A stretch of 64,000 bases of DNA, from positions 19,230 through 83,229 of the forward strand of contig CAZIZO010000013.1 of NCBI GenBank assembly GCA_964543905.1, in the 5' to 3' direction. Both the position numbers and the translations under genes were made by a program. Position 1 is the stretch's first letter, and each line of letters opens with the position of its first letter. The notes beneath the pieces were generated by a model. That model was given only the letters and a program-made list of their open reading frames with translations, did not search any database and had not been told where the DNA came from. Of the stretch, positions 36,901-44,368 are shown piece after piece. The stretch is from GCA-016699835 sp964543905 (GTDB lineage: Bacteria; Planctomycetota; Phycisphaerae; Phycisphaerales; UBA1924).

Positions 36901-36954
36901 CCAGACCGGCGCGTCGAACTGGATGGGGCCAAGATGGATCGAGGCGAGCGTCAG
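33904..36954 (-). CDS. Giant VWA/GATase-like membrane protein
   Basis: About 1,016 residues. Two N-terminal spans (FDAPVWLLLIPALWALAFW and SFAVRLVVIGLLSATLAEP) lead to a VWA domain with DVSQS as its metal site. A GATase-like unit follows (YDGVVMLNESAYGFTQ, GGGLVMIGGPDSFGAGG), then a second VWA-like fold whose metal-site strand reads LALVIHSCEM, with the Asp lost. A further span (PIWLILAIAGLTMFLADVG) and a Lys/Ala-rich cytoplasmic tail end it. I place the start at CTG 36954: it overlaps the NHL stop (CTGA), has GGAGGGGG about six bases upstream, and keeps the first membrane span whole. The first standard codon in frame is TTG at 36897, which would cut that span. Confidence 0.8.
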   Translation of the reverse strand: MTLASIHLGPIQFDAPVWLLLIPALWALAFWIGMKSLAGLGSLTRWVSFAVRLVVIGLLSATLAEPQWRHESKDVAVTAIVDVSQSIPVELQKATQRFLQDAKNATKDKNPQLGVVTVAKDAFVQSLPSLRTSNVELQHIGQTDATNLAAGIRLATAITPTNAAYRMVLVSDGNDNLGTLLKAAEVAKSMNVPIDVLPLRYSYDAEVLMDRLVTPPTARGGENLTVRIVLYATKDTSGELSLLMGGEPIDLDPASPKTSMPVDLRAGQNVKVVTVPTAPAGAQEFKAVFTPYRDERGTAVADRVPENNVATSVTFVAGKGRLLVLTESESSAEPVIKVMRDSGIEFSVKSSAGAPTTLPEWNTYDGVVMLNESAYGFTQKQQEDLRQYIHDTGGGLVMIGGPDSFGAGGWIGSPLEDALPIKLDPPSKRQMPRGALALVIHSCEMPEGVYWGRKVCQAAVNALSRLDYVGINEFSMGGNVWVFPMQQVGDGTKVKRAIQNINFGDMPDFTPPIQMAYDALMKTDAGQKHVIVISDGDPSPPPASLLAKYRQSKITISTVGVFPHSGAQTSNMQYMSKDGTGGNHYEINTQAALAKIPQIFIKEAQTIRRSLIWEGPPFTPTLVGAASEAMRGITRVPQVSGYVVAAERDGLALVTLKGKEGDPIMAQWQHGLGKVVTYTSDAATRWNASWVQWEDFKAFWEQHIRWAMRPAGSANVRVTSETQGDQTLVTLEALDSTGERLNFANFKGRMAAPDGTGADVELRQVAPGRYQAKVPTASAGSYVMSLRYVAPDPQVKGGVMEGTVQAAISRPFADEYRTLQDNASVLEQVAKATGGRVLDLNQPGAADLWLREGVRFPVTTKPIWLILAIAGLTMFLADVGIRRVRIDLPAIWRATLALFAGSKSKGNEQLGSLKSARELAKKRISAREMTSAEREAAKAQAAAESAMAKVKFEASAEQLKKPISPVALGGTDVKPEPAPSKAVQDQMKQAQAKPGEGMGRLLQAKKKAREGMDDNP

Positions 36955-38108
36955 GTGCGACCCCCTCCATCCGCGGGAACAGACCGGTCGGCGTGTGTGC
37001 GACGGATGGGGAGTCGCATGACTTGAACCCTGTTGTTCCCCGAATCCAAAATGTACGCCCGATCGTTCATCCGCGTCACACCCCAGGGTGTGGCGAGTTC
37101 TCCGGGGCCCCGTCCCACGACACCGAAAACGCCGAGGGACTGTCCCGTGATCAGGTCGAGGCGCTGGACTCGGTTGTTTCCAAACTCGGCAACGAGGGCG
37201 CTGCCGTCGGGCAGCAGCGTCAGGCCGTAGGGATAGGAAAGTTGCCCAGGTTCCTGCCCAACGCGTCCGATCCAGGCAATGAGGTCGCCATCGTACGAGA
37301 AGCGTCCCACCCGATGGTTGCAGGCGTCGACAATGACGAGTTCGCGACGGGCGAGATCGATCTCGATCGATTGCGGACGGTTGAACTGCACGTTTCCGGG
37401 GGCATCGGAACTCCCCATGGTGCCGAACGCACCAACATACTCGTAGGTCGAGTGTTCGGCGAAGGGGTCGTTGATCGGCTTCCAGATGTGCACCCGGTCG
37501 TTCCCGCCGTACTCGCTCACGTAGATCCGGTCGATCCCCAACCCATCGGCGGCGGGCAAGACGGCAACGTCGGTGGGGTAAATGAACTGCCCGGGGCCTT
37601 CACCGAACGTGCCGAGTTCACTCACCAGGACGCCAATCTTGCGGCCGACGTCCACGTCTTCGGGCGACTTGGCGCTGACGCGTGAGCCCGGTTTCTTGGG
37701 CACGCGATAGACCATGACGCGGTGGTAGTGGGTATCCGGCACAAAGACGAGTTCGTCCGGACCCTCGCGGGGCACCCATACCGAAACGCCCGTCGGCTTG
37801 CCCTGCTTGAACTCGGGCATGCGCCAGCCACCCAGCGAGTCTCCCGTCTGGGGGTCGATACGCTGGACCCGTGCGGTTTTGTCCACAATCCAGAGCGACG
37901 TCTCGTCGCGGTCGATGCACCGGGGATAGGAAAACTGCCCGGGTGAGAGCCCGACCTCACCGAGTACAGCCTCAACAACAAAGGGCCCGGGGTCGGAAGC
38001 ATGACCGTCGTCGCCACACGACGCGAGCCAGAGCAGCGGACTCAAACACGCCGCGAACATCACGTGCCGAACGCCTCGGACAGAGTTGTGACCGTCCTTG
38101 CCCCGCAT
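36951..38108 (-). CDS. NHL-repeat lipoprotein
   Basis: A 385-residue protein with a lipobox (LSPLLWLASC, Cys about residue 31), so probably lipid-anchored. Then come five or so NHL beta-propeller repeats, recognised by SPGQFSYPRCIDR, GPGQFIYPTDVAV, NVQFNRPQSIEI, EPGQLSYPYGLTL and GPGELATPWGVTR. Such propellers bind proteins or sugars, or act as enzymes. The gene sits upstream of the giant VWA gene and its stop overlaps that start by four bases. A C-terminal basic stretch (MRLPIRRTHADRS) follows the last repeat. Confidence 0.85.
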   Translation of the reverse strand: MRGKDGHNSVRGVRHVMFAACLSPLLWLASCGDDGHASDPGPFVVEAVLGEVGLSPGQFSYPRCIDRDETSLWIVDKTARVQRIDPQTGDSLGGWRMPEFKQGKPTGVSVWVPREGPDELVFVPDTHYHRVMVYRVPKKPGSRVSAKSPEDVDVGRKIGVLVSELGTFGEGPGQFIYPTDVAVLPAADGLGIDRIYVSEYGGNDRVHIWKPINDPFAEHSTYEYVGAFGTMGSSDAPGNVQFNRPQSIEIDLARRELVIVDACNHRVGRFSYDGDLIAWIGRVGQEPGQLSYPYGLTLLPDGSALVAEFGNNRVQRLDLITGQSLGVFGVVGRGPGELATPWGVTRMNDRAYILDSGNNRVQVMRLPIRRTHADRSVPADGGGRT

Positions 38109-38194
38109 GTTGCTCCCATGCTACCGACTTCTGGCCAAAGGGTTGCGACGCTCGATGGATCCGACTGTAGAAGTGCTCCGCTCCCGCGCGGGGA

Positions 38195-39847
38195 TCACGG
38201 GCTTCGAGTGATTCTTGTGAGTTGGGGGTTCGCTCTTTCCCAGCGCCCGCCGAGGGTGGCGACGCACGCGGCGAGGGCGATGGCGAAGCCCGTGAGTCCG
38301 GCGGACGCGATCGAGAGGTCTCCCATTCTGGAGTAGTGCAGGAATCCGAGGATGCGATGGGCCAGCCCGCCGCCGCCCGGCGGGGTGAGCATGATCGCCG
38401 ACTCGATCTCGTGCAGGCTCAGCGCGGCGAGCATGGCGGCGACGCCGAGCAGGGCCGGAAGATGGGTCGGTAGGATGGTCGAGAGGTAGCCCCAGGGTCC
38501 CCCGATGCCCTCGATTCGGCGCAGGTCGCGGGCTTCGGCGGGCTCGGTTCGGGCGAGCCACCAGCCGACCAGGATCGGGACAAAGGAGAAGCGTGCCAGA
38601 TGCCCCACGCCTACAGCCAAGGAAGAGTCGGCCAGGAGTCGGTTCACGTCCACGAGCGAGATCGTCGCCGCGAGCGCGGACCCCACCAGCACCCCCGGCA
38701 TGACGCACGAGGCCAGGGACGCCAGAAGGCAGAGCCTCGCGATCCTCCGCACCATGTCGCTGAAACTCGAGAATGCTCGCCACGCGGCTCCGGCGATCAC
38801 GAGCCCCGCCGCGACCACGATCGCACACACAAACACACTGTTCGCAATCGCGGGCCGCAGCGATCGGAACGTGACCGGCACGGCATGCCAATCGTCGATT
38901 GAGCGAATGAACAGCACGAATGGCACCAGCACCGAGCACGTCAGAATGATCAGCAGCACGGCGGTCGTAGCACGCGAGGCCGTCCGCAACCGTTTGGGAC
39001 GAATCGCGCCTGGAGTTTGTGCCTCCAGCGACCGTGGCTCCTCGTCAAAGGCCGAACGTGTCAACGCGAGCACGCCCACGACGACGACGATCGAGATGGG
39101 AAGTGCCGAGGCCCAAGCCCGCGCGGGCGTGGCTTCTTCCATGAGTCGCCGCCAAACCTCCATGGAAACCGTGGGAACCTGAGCCAGGTGGAAGGGCACG
39201 GGCGATCCGAGCATGACGAGCGTCGTCGTCCCGAGGGCGACCGCGAGGCCCGGGAGCGCCATGTGCGCCAGCGCGATCTGACGCCGAAAACCCCTGGTGT
39301 CGAGCGACAACGCCTCCAGAGCGCCCTCGTCGATCCGAGACCAGTGCAGCGCGAGCATGACCGCCGCGATCGGCCACGCCCAGAACGCCAGCCCTCCGAT
39401 GGCGAGCGCCTCGCCCACGGCGGCCGGGAGCCATGTGGCGCCGCCTTGAGCCGCACGCTCGATCGCATCGCCGAGGAGGGTTCGGGGAGCGCGGAGCAAC
39501 CCCCATCCGGAGTACGCAAGGTAACTGGGGAGCATCAGGGGTGTGCAGACCCACAAGCCCCATCGCCAACCTTGGGCGCGAATCACCAAGGCCGCCGGCA
39601 CTGCGAGGATCGTCGCAAGCATGGCGACTCCGCCGGAGTACGCCAACGTCAGGCCGATGAGCCGCCAGGGAAGAAGGGTCGAGTCAGGAATAGCCGAGGG
39701 CGTGGTAAAGGCTTCGCGCCCGACCCGCCACAGGACGATCAGTGCGGGGAGCACGATGCACGCCAGCGTGACCGCGAGGAGGATGAGGAGGCCGCCAATG
39801 CCGTCCCATGTGCGGCTCGATGTTGGAGTTGAAACGGTCCGGGTCAT
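38195..39847 (-). CDS. ABC transporter permease (FbpB/ThiP-like, two permease units)
   Basis: A 550-residue membrane protein with about 12 spans in two halves, each with an EAA-type loop: DEGALEALSLDTRGFRRQ in the first and EARDLRRIEGIGGPWGYLS in the second. That fused layout is typical of iron(III), thiamine or similar importers. No ATPase or substrate-binding protein of this type lies nearby, so the rest of the transporter must be elsewhere. It is the first gene of the minus-strand run, 86 bases before the NHL gene, and may or may not share its transcript. It is divergent from the M24 peptidase gene. Confidence 0.85.
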   Translation of the reverse strand: MTRTVSTPTSSRTWDGIGGLLILLAVTLACIVLPALIVLWRVGREAFTTPSAIPDSTLLPWRLIGLTLAYSGGVAMLATILAVPAALVIRAQGWRWGLWVCTPLMLPSYLAYSGWGLLRAPRTLLGDAIERAAQGGATWLPAAVGEALAIGGLAFWAWPIAAVMLALHWSRIDEGALEALSLDTRGFRRQIALAHMALPGLAVALGTTTLVMLGSPVPFHLAQVPTVSMEVWRRLMEEATPARAWASALPISIVVVVGVLALTRSAFDEEPRSLEAQTPGAIRPKRLRTASRATTAVLLIILTCSVLVPFVLFIRSIDDWHAVPVTFRSLRPAIANSVFVCAIVVAAGLVIAGAAWRAFSSFSDMVRRIARLCLLASLASCVMPGVLVGSALAATISLVDVNRLLADSSLAVGVGHLARFSFVPILVGWWLARTEPAEARDLRRIEGIGGPWGYLSTILPTHLPALLGVAAMLAALSLHEIESAIMLTPPGGGGLAHRILGFLHYSRMGDLSIASAGLTGFAIALAACVATLGGRWERANPQLTRITRSP

Positions 39848-39961
39848 GGTGGTATGGAGGCGGCCCTAGCCGCGACGAGTCTACACCTTCTCAACACGGT
39901 GTACCGACCAATCCCCAACCGGTTCGCCCATCGGGGAGATCGGAGGTATCATGCCCCCCTT

Positions 39962-41221
39962 ATGCCCGTGCTCGTTCGAGCCAAATCTCGCGCCAGACAA
40001 AAGCCGAAGCCGTCTCTGAAGCGAGCGGCCCGAGTCGTGGCAGGTTCGGGCGCCAAGTCCCTCAGCAAACGCGGTGGAAAGACATCGGGTGAAGCGCCGG
40101 CCAACGTCGAGACGCCGATCCATGTCTACGCGAGGCGGATCGATCGGCTTTCGCGGGCGGCCTTTTCACAGCGTGTAGACCACGTCCTCATCACGAACCC
40201 GCTTGATGTTGGGTATTTGACTGGGTTTCTTGGGGGGGACAGTTACCTTTTGGTAGGTCCGACCGCGGGCCCCAAGAATGCGTTGCTTCTGAGTGATGGC
40301 CGCTACGCCGAAGAGTTGCGGCCGTACGCGCCCCTCGTCGACGTCTACATCCGCAGCGGCTCGATGGACGCGGCGGTCGCGGACGTTCTGTCGCGCCCCG
40401 GCGTCAATCACGTCGCGGTGCAGGCGGAACATCTGACGTTGGCCGGACGCGATGACCTCGCGCGGGCCATCGGGCATGATCGCGGCGACCCATTCGTGCC
40501 GATCCGAGGGCTGGTCGCGTCGATGCGCGAGACCAAGGACCAGTACGAGTGCGAGATCATCCAGGCCGCCACGACCTTGCAGGAGCGTGCGCTGCTCGCG
40601 ATCAAGGGCAATCTCAAGCCCGGGATGGAAGAGCAAGTGATCGCCGCGATGCTGGAGAGCGAACTGAAGCGCCGCGGGTCGAGCAAGTGCTGGTTCGAGA
40701 CGATCGTCGCCGCGAAGGCGAACGGTTCGCTTCCGCACTATCGTCCGGGAACGGAACGAACCGCGGCGGGTCAGCCCTTGCTCATCGACTGGGGTGCGAC
40801 CAATCGCGGGTACGGCGGGGACATGACGCGGACCTTCTGCTTCGGCAAATGGCCGAAAAAGATCCGCGAGATGTACGAGATCGTCAAGGATGCGCAAGAG
40901 ATGGCCGCCGCAGCACTCGCGCCGGGCAAGACGACGATCGAGATCGACGCGATCGCCCGCGGTCACATTACGAAGCATGGCTACGGCGAGCACTTTGACC
41001 ACGGCCTCGGTCACGGCCTGGGCATGAGCAAGGAACCGCCCTACTTGAACCCAAAGAACGCACCGATGGAACTGACCGTTGGACACGTCTGCACGATCGA
41101 GCCTGGGATTTACCTGCCGGGAATCGGCGGCGTGCGGATCGAAGATTTGTACGTGATCACCGAGAACGGAGCGCGAAACTTCTGTTCGCTGCCCAAGACG
41201 CTGGATTGGTCGACGCTCTGA
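39962..41221 (+). CDS. M24-family Xaa-Pro aminopeptidase
   Basis: A 419-residue metallopeptidase that removes an N-terminal residue before proline. The five M24 metal ligands are visible: Asp276 (LLIDWGAT), Asp287 (YGGDMTRTF), His351 (GLGHGLGM), Glu380 (CTIEPGIYL) and Glu394 (VRIEDLY). A creatinase-like N-terminal domain precedes (VDHVLITNPLDVGYLTGF). The first 45 residues are a Lys/Arg/Ala-rich tail not usual for the family. The start is ambiguous: ATG at 39962 is in frame, but the GGAGG at 39942-39946 is better spaced for an out-of-frame ATG at 39951. The gene is followed at 26 bases by accB, perhaps in one operon; this M24-accB-accC order is common in bacteria. Confidence 0.9.
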   Translation: MPVLVRAKSRARQKPKPSLKRAARVVAGSGAKSLSKRGGKTSGEAPANVETPIHVYARRIDRLSRAAFSQRVDHVLITNPLDVGYLTGFLGGDSYLLVGPTAGPKNALLLSDGRYAEELRPYAPLVDVYIRSGSMDAAVADVLSRPGVNHVAVQAEHLTLAGRDDLARAIGHDRGDPFVPIRGLVASMRETKDQYECEIIQAATTLQERALLAIKGNLKPGMEEQVIAAMLESELKRRGSSKCWFETIVAAKANGSLPHYRPGTERTAAGQPLLIDWGATNRGYGGDMTRTFCFGKWPKKIREMYEIVKDAQEMAAAALAPGKTTIEIDAIARGHITKHGYGEHFDHGLGHGLGMSKEPPYLNPKNAPMELTVGHVCTIEPGIYLPGIGGVRIEDLYVITENGARNFCSLPKTLDWSTL

Positions 41222-41247
41222 TTCTCTTCCCCTCGTGAGACCCCACC

Positions 41248-41733
41248 ATGATTGAGATCAGCAAGTTGCAGGAAATCGTCAAACTCATGGTCGACCATGA
41301 CCTTTCGGAAGTCGATCTGCAGGATGGCGAGGAAACCGTGACGATCAAGCGCGGAGCGGCGGGCCCGATCGTCCAGCAGTTGCCCGCGCCGCAGTATGCC
41401 GCACCAGTATCCGCGCCTCCCGCCGCCCCGACGCCTCCCCCGACGAGCAACAACGGCAGCGCGGCGCCCCCCGCCGCCGCCCCCGCGTCCAATCTGATCG
41501 CGATCGAATCGCCCATGGTCGGCACGCTCTACCTCGCGCCGAACCCCGACTCGCCCGCCTTCGTGAAGCCGGGCTCCAGCATTCGCCCCGAGAGCGTGAT
41601 CTGCCTCATCGAAGCGATGAAGGTCTTCAACGAGATCAAGGCCGAGAAGACGGGCGTTATCGAGCAGATCCTGGTGAAGAACGGCGAGGCGGTCGAGTTT
41701 GGGCAGAAGTTGTTCCTCGTCAAGCCCGCGTGA
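41248..41733 (+). CDS. accB: Biotin carboxyl carrier protein of acetyl-CoA carboxylase
   Basis: A 161-residue protein carrying biotin for acetyl-CoA carboxylase. The N-terminal helix (IEISKLQEIVKLMVDHDLSE) is followed by a flexible Ala/Pro linker (about residues 45-85) and a C-terminal biotinyl domain (ESPMVGTLYLAPNPDSP to the end). The biotinylated Lys is K125 in IEAMKVFNEI. Gene order accB-accC, with 22 bases between, is the usual operon. The carboxyltransferase genes are not in the window. Confidence 0.97.
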   Translation: MIEISKLQEIVKLMVDHDLSEVDLQDGEETVTIKRGAAGPIVQQLPAPQYAAPVSAPPAAPTPPPTSNNGSAAPPAAAPASNLIAIESPMVGTLYLAPNPDSPAFVKPGSSIRPESVICLIEAMKVFNEIKAEKTGVIEQILVKNGEAVEFGQKLFLVKPA

Positions 41734-41755
41734 CCATTGACTTCGTGACCTCCCC

Positions 41756-43096
41756 ATGTTCAAGCGCATCCTCATCGCGAACCGTGGCGAAATCGCCCTC
41801 CGCATCATGCGGGCCTGCCAGGAAATGGGCATCGAGACCGTCTGCGTCTATTCGACCGCCGACAAGGACGCCCCGTACCTGAAACTCGCCGATCGCGCCA
41901 TCTGCATCGGCCCGGGCCCCGCGAAGCAGTCGTACATCGACATCAGCCGCATCATCGCCGCCGCCGAGATCGCCGATGTGGACGCGATCCACCCGGGCTA
42001 CGGCTTCCTCAGCGAGCGTGCGGATTTCTCCCAGGCGTGCCGCGACTGCAAGATCGAGTTCATCGGCCCCACGCCCGAGGCGATGGGCAAACTGGGGGAC
42101 AAGGTCTCGTGCAAGCAGACGGCAAAGGCGAACAAGGTGCCCATTTTCCCCGGGTCGGAAGGCGCCATCGACGATGAAGAAGAGGCCGTCGCGGTGGCCA
42201 ACAAGATTGGGTATCCCGTGATCATCAAGGCGGCGGCGGGCGGTGGTGGTCGCGGCATGCGCGTGTGTCGCAACGAGGCGACGCTGCGCTCCAGCATCAA
42301 GGCCGCCCAGCAGGAAGCGCAGGCCGCCTTCGGCGACGGCAGCGTCTTTATCGAGAAGTTTCTGGAACACGCCCGCCACGTCGAAGTCCAGGTGCTCGGC
42401 GACAAGCACGGGAATGCGGTCCATCTCTTCGAGCGAGACTGCTCGATGCAGCGCCGCCACCAGAAGGTCATTGAGGAAGCCCCCGGGCCGAACATCGATC
42501 GCAAGAAGCGCGACGCCGCGTGCGAGGCCGCCGCCCGGCTCATCAAGGCCGCGGGCTACCACGGTGCGGCCACGGTCGAGTTCCTGATGGACGACAAGCA
42601 GAACTTCTACATGCTGGAAGTGAACACGCGCGTGCAGGTCGAGCACCCGGTGACGGAGATGATCACCGGCATCGACATCGTCAAGACGACGATCCGCGTG
42701 GCCGCGGGCGAAAGGTTGCCGTTCAAGCAGAGTGACATCCACATTCGCGGGCACGCGATGGAGTGCCGCATCAACGCCGAAGACCCCGAGCACAACTTCC
42801 GCCCCAGCGCCGGGAAGGTGCTGCGGTTTGAGCCGCCGGGCGGGTTGGGTGTCCGCCTGGACACGCACGTCGTCACGGGGTACACCGTCCCTCCGAACTA
42901 CGACAGCATGATCGGTAAACTCATCTGCTGGGCCGACGATCGTCAGCAGTGCATGGACCGTATGGCGCGGGCCCTCCGCGAGTTCCATGTCGAGCCGATC
43001 AAGACGACGATCCCGCTGCACATGCGCCTGATGGAGGACGGCCCGTTCCGTCAGGGGGGGGTGGACATCCACTATCTCGAGCGCCTGCTGAAGTAA
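41756..43096 (+). CDS. accC: Biotin carboxylase subunit of acetyl-CoA carboxylase
   Basis: A 446-residue ATP-grasp enzyme that carboxylates biotin on AccB, using bicarbonate and ATP. Markers: FKRILIANRGEIALRIMRAC at the N-terminus, IHPGYGFLSERADF, KAAAGGGGRGMRV (ATP-binding glycine loop), HLFERDCSMQRRHQKVIEEA, EVNTRVQVEHPVTE (catalytic Glu and Arg) and GHAMECRINAED. Length matches E. coli AccC (449). First committed step of fatty-acid synthesis. It converges with miaA; the 125 bases between show no clear terminator. Confidence 0.98.
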   Translation: MFKRILIANRGEIALRIMRACQEMGIETVCVYSTADKDAPYLKLADRAICIGPGPAKQSYIDISRIIAAAEIADVDAIHPGYGFLSERADFSQACRDCKIEFIGPTPEAMGKLGDKVSCKQTAKANKVPIFPGSEGAIDDEEEAVAVANKIGYPVIIKAAAGGGGRGMRVCRNEATLRSSIKAAQQEAQAAFGDGSVFIEKFLEHARHVEVQVLGDKHGNAVHLFERDCSMQRRHQKVIEEAPGPNIDRKKRDAACEAAARLIKAAGYHGAATVEFLMDDKQNFYMLEVNTRVQVEHPVTEMITGIDIVKTTIRVAAGERLPFKQSDIHIRGHAMECRINAEDPEHNFRPSAGKVLRFEPPGGLGVRLDTHVVTGYTVPPNYDSMIGKLICWADDRQQCMDRMARALREFHVEPIKTTIPLHMRLMEDGPFRQGGVDIHYLERLLK

Positions 43097-43221
43097 CGAC
43101 AGCGCCCCTTTGTCGGCGAGGGCGTGCGATCCCGAGTCGCAACCATCTCTCGCCGCGGGTTCACCACCGCTCCGCGTCGAGACTTCATCGTGTGACGAAC
43201 GTTCGCCACGACGCGGAGCGT

Positions 43222-44172
43222 TCAACCGACCTCGCGCCGCACCCATCTGTGGACGATCTCGGCCCAGCCGCGGGGGGGCTCGACGCCCGCATCGATCCAG
43301 AGGCTGCCCGCCGTCGTTCGCAGCCGCTTCAACCAGGTACGCTGGTTCTTCGCGAATCGCCGCGTCTCGATCTTGATCTCTTCGATGGCGTCTTCGAGTG
43401 GGCACCTTCCCTTGAAATAACTGATCAGTTGCTTGTACCCCAGCGCCTCGGCCGCCTGATTGCCCTCCAACGCCCCGCGTTCCCAGAGCCCCCGCGCCTC
43501 TTCCACGAGCCCCCGCGAGATCATGTCCTTCACGCGTGCGTTGATGCGGGGGTTGAGCAACTCCGCAGGCCAATCCAACCCAACGAGCACGCCGTCCTTC
43601 CGGGTGTGGTCCTCGCGATCCCATTGACGCTGGTGCTCGCTGATGGGCGTGCCCGTGAGTCGAAAGACTTCGAGCGCGCGGACCGTCCGACGCAGGTCGT
43701 TTGGGTGCAGTTTCGTCGCCGCGGCAGGGTCGACGCGCTCGAGTTCGCTCCGCAGATCCCTCGCCGACAACTTGCGAAGTTCGTTCCGGATCTCCTCGCT
43801 CGCCCCAGGCCCCTCGAACATGCCATCGAGGAACGACTTGATGTAGAGGTGCGTCCCGCCGACCACGATGGGCGTCTTGCCGCGTGAGCGAATGTCATCG
43901 ATCGTCTTCTCCGCGGCACGCAGCCAGTCGTGGACCGTGAACCGCTCGCCGGGATCGACGATGTCGATGAGATGGTGCGTGAGGCCGCGTCGCTCTTCGG
44001 CGGTCGGCTTGGCCGTGCCGATGTCCAGCCCACGATAGACCTGATAGGCATCGGCCGTCACGATCTCGGCGTGGGAAGGTCCACCCAGCGCACACGCGAC
44101 CTCAACCGCGAGGGCGGATTTGCCGCCGGCGGTGGGGCCGATCAGGATCGGAAAGCGTGAACCGCTCGTCAC
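43222..44172 (-). CDS. miaA: tRNA dimethylallyltransferase
   Basis: A 316-residue enzyme that adds a dimethylallyl group to A37 of tRNAs reading UNN codons. The P-loop is LIGPTAGGKSALAVEVA; then DAYQVYRGLDIGTAKP (tRNA contact, catalytic Asp), THHLIDIVDPGERFTVHDW, PIVVGGTHLYIKSFLDG and QWDREDH. Start is GTG at 44172 with AAGG before it. The C-terminal helix region (ETRRFAKNQRTWLKR) is typical. Convergent with accC. Confidence 0.96.
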   Translation of the reverse strand: MTSGSRFPILIGPTAGGKSALAVEVACALGGPSHAEIVTADAYQVYRGLDIGTAKPTAEERRGLTHHLIDIVDPGERFTVHDWLRAAEKTIDDIRSRGKTPIVVGGTHLYIKSFLDGMFEGPGASEEIRNELRKLSARDLRSELERVDPAAATKLHPNDLRRTVRALEVFRLTGTPISEHQRQWDREDHTRKDGVLVGLDWPAELLNPRINARVKDMISRGLVEEARGLWERGALEGNQAAEALGYKQLISYFKGRCPLEDAIEEIKIETRRFAKNQRTWLKRLRTTAGSLWIDAGVEPPRGWAEIVHRWVRREVG

Positions 44173-44350
44173 GCCTTGATTTTACGTGAGCCGAGTCGAC
44201 GGCATAGATGGGGGAGCCGTCGCGCGGCACCGCACGCCGGGATGCTGTGAACAACCTCGCCCCGGCGGTACAGTCGCCTCGTCTCGGACAAGGGAGAGTC
44301 AACCATCCGCATGGACAGCAGGCACCCTCCACGGTTGTCCAGTAGTCCGC

Positions 44351-44364
44351 GGGGCGGTTGCCCC
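44351..44364 (-). terminator. Short hairpin after the 44.4-45.4 kb prepilin-like gene
   Basis: GGGGC and GCCCC pair around GGTT, five bases past the stop of the prepilin-like gene on the minus strand. There is no T tract, so it is a weak candidate terminator. Confidence 0.35.
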
Positions 44365-44368
44365 ACGC

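Noticed and set aside
33946..37026. Long plus-strand frames under the giant VWA gene
   Set aside because: The minus strand holds intact membrane spans and VWA motifs; the plus-strand frames are His/Arg/Gly-rich shadows.
43097..43221. A terminator between accC and miaA
   Set aside because: Only weak short pairings and no T tract in the 125-base gap.
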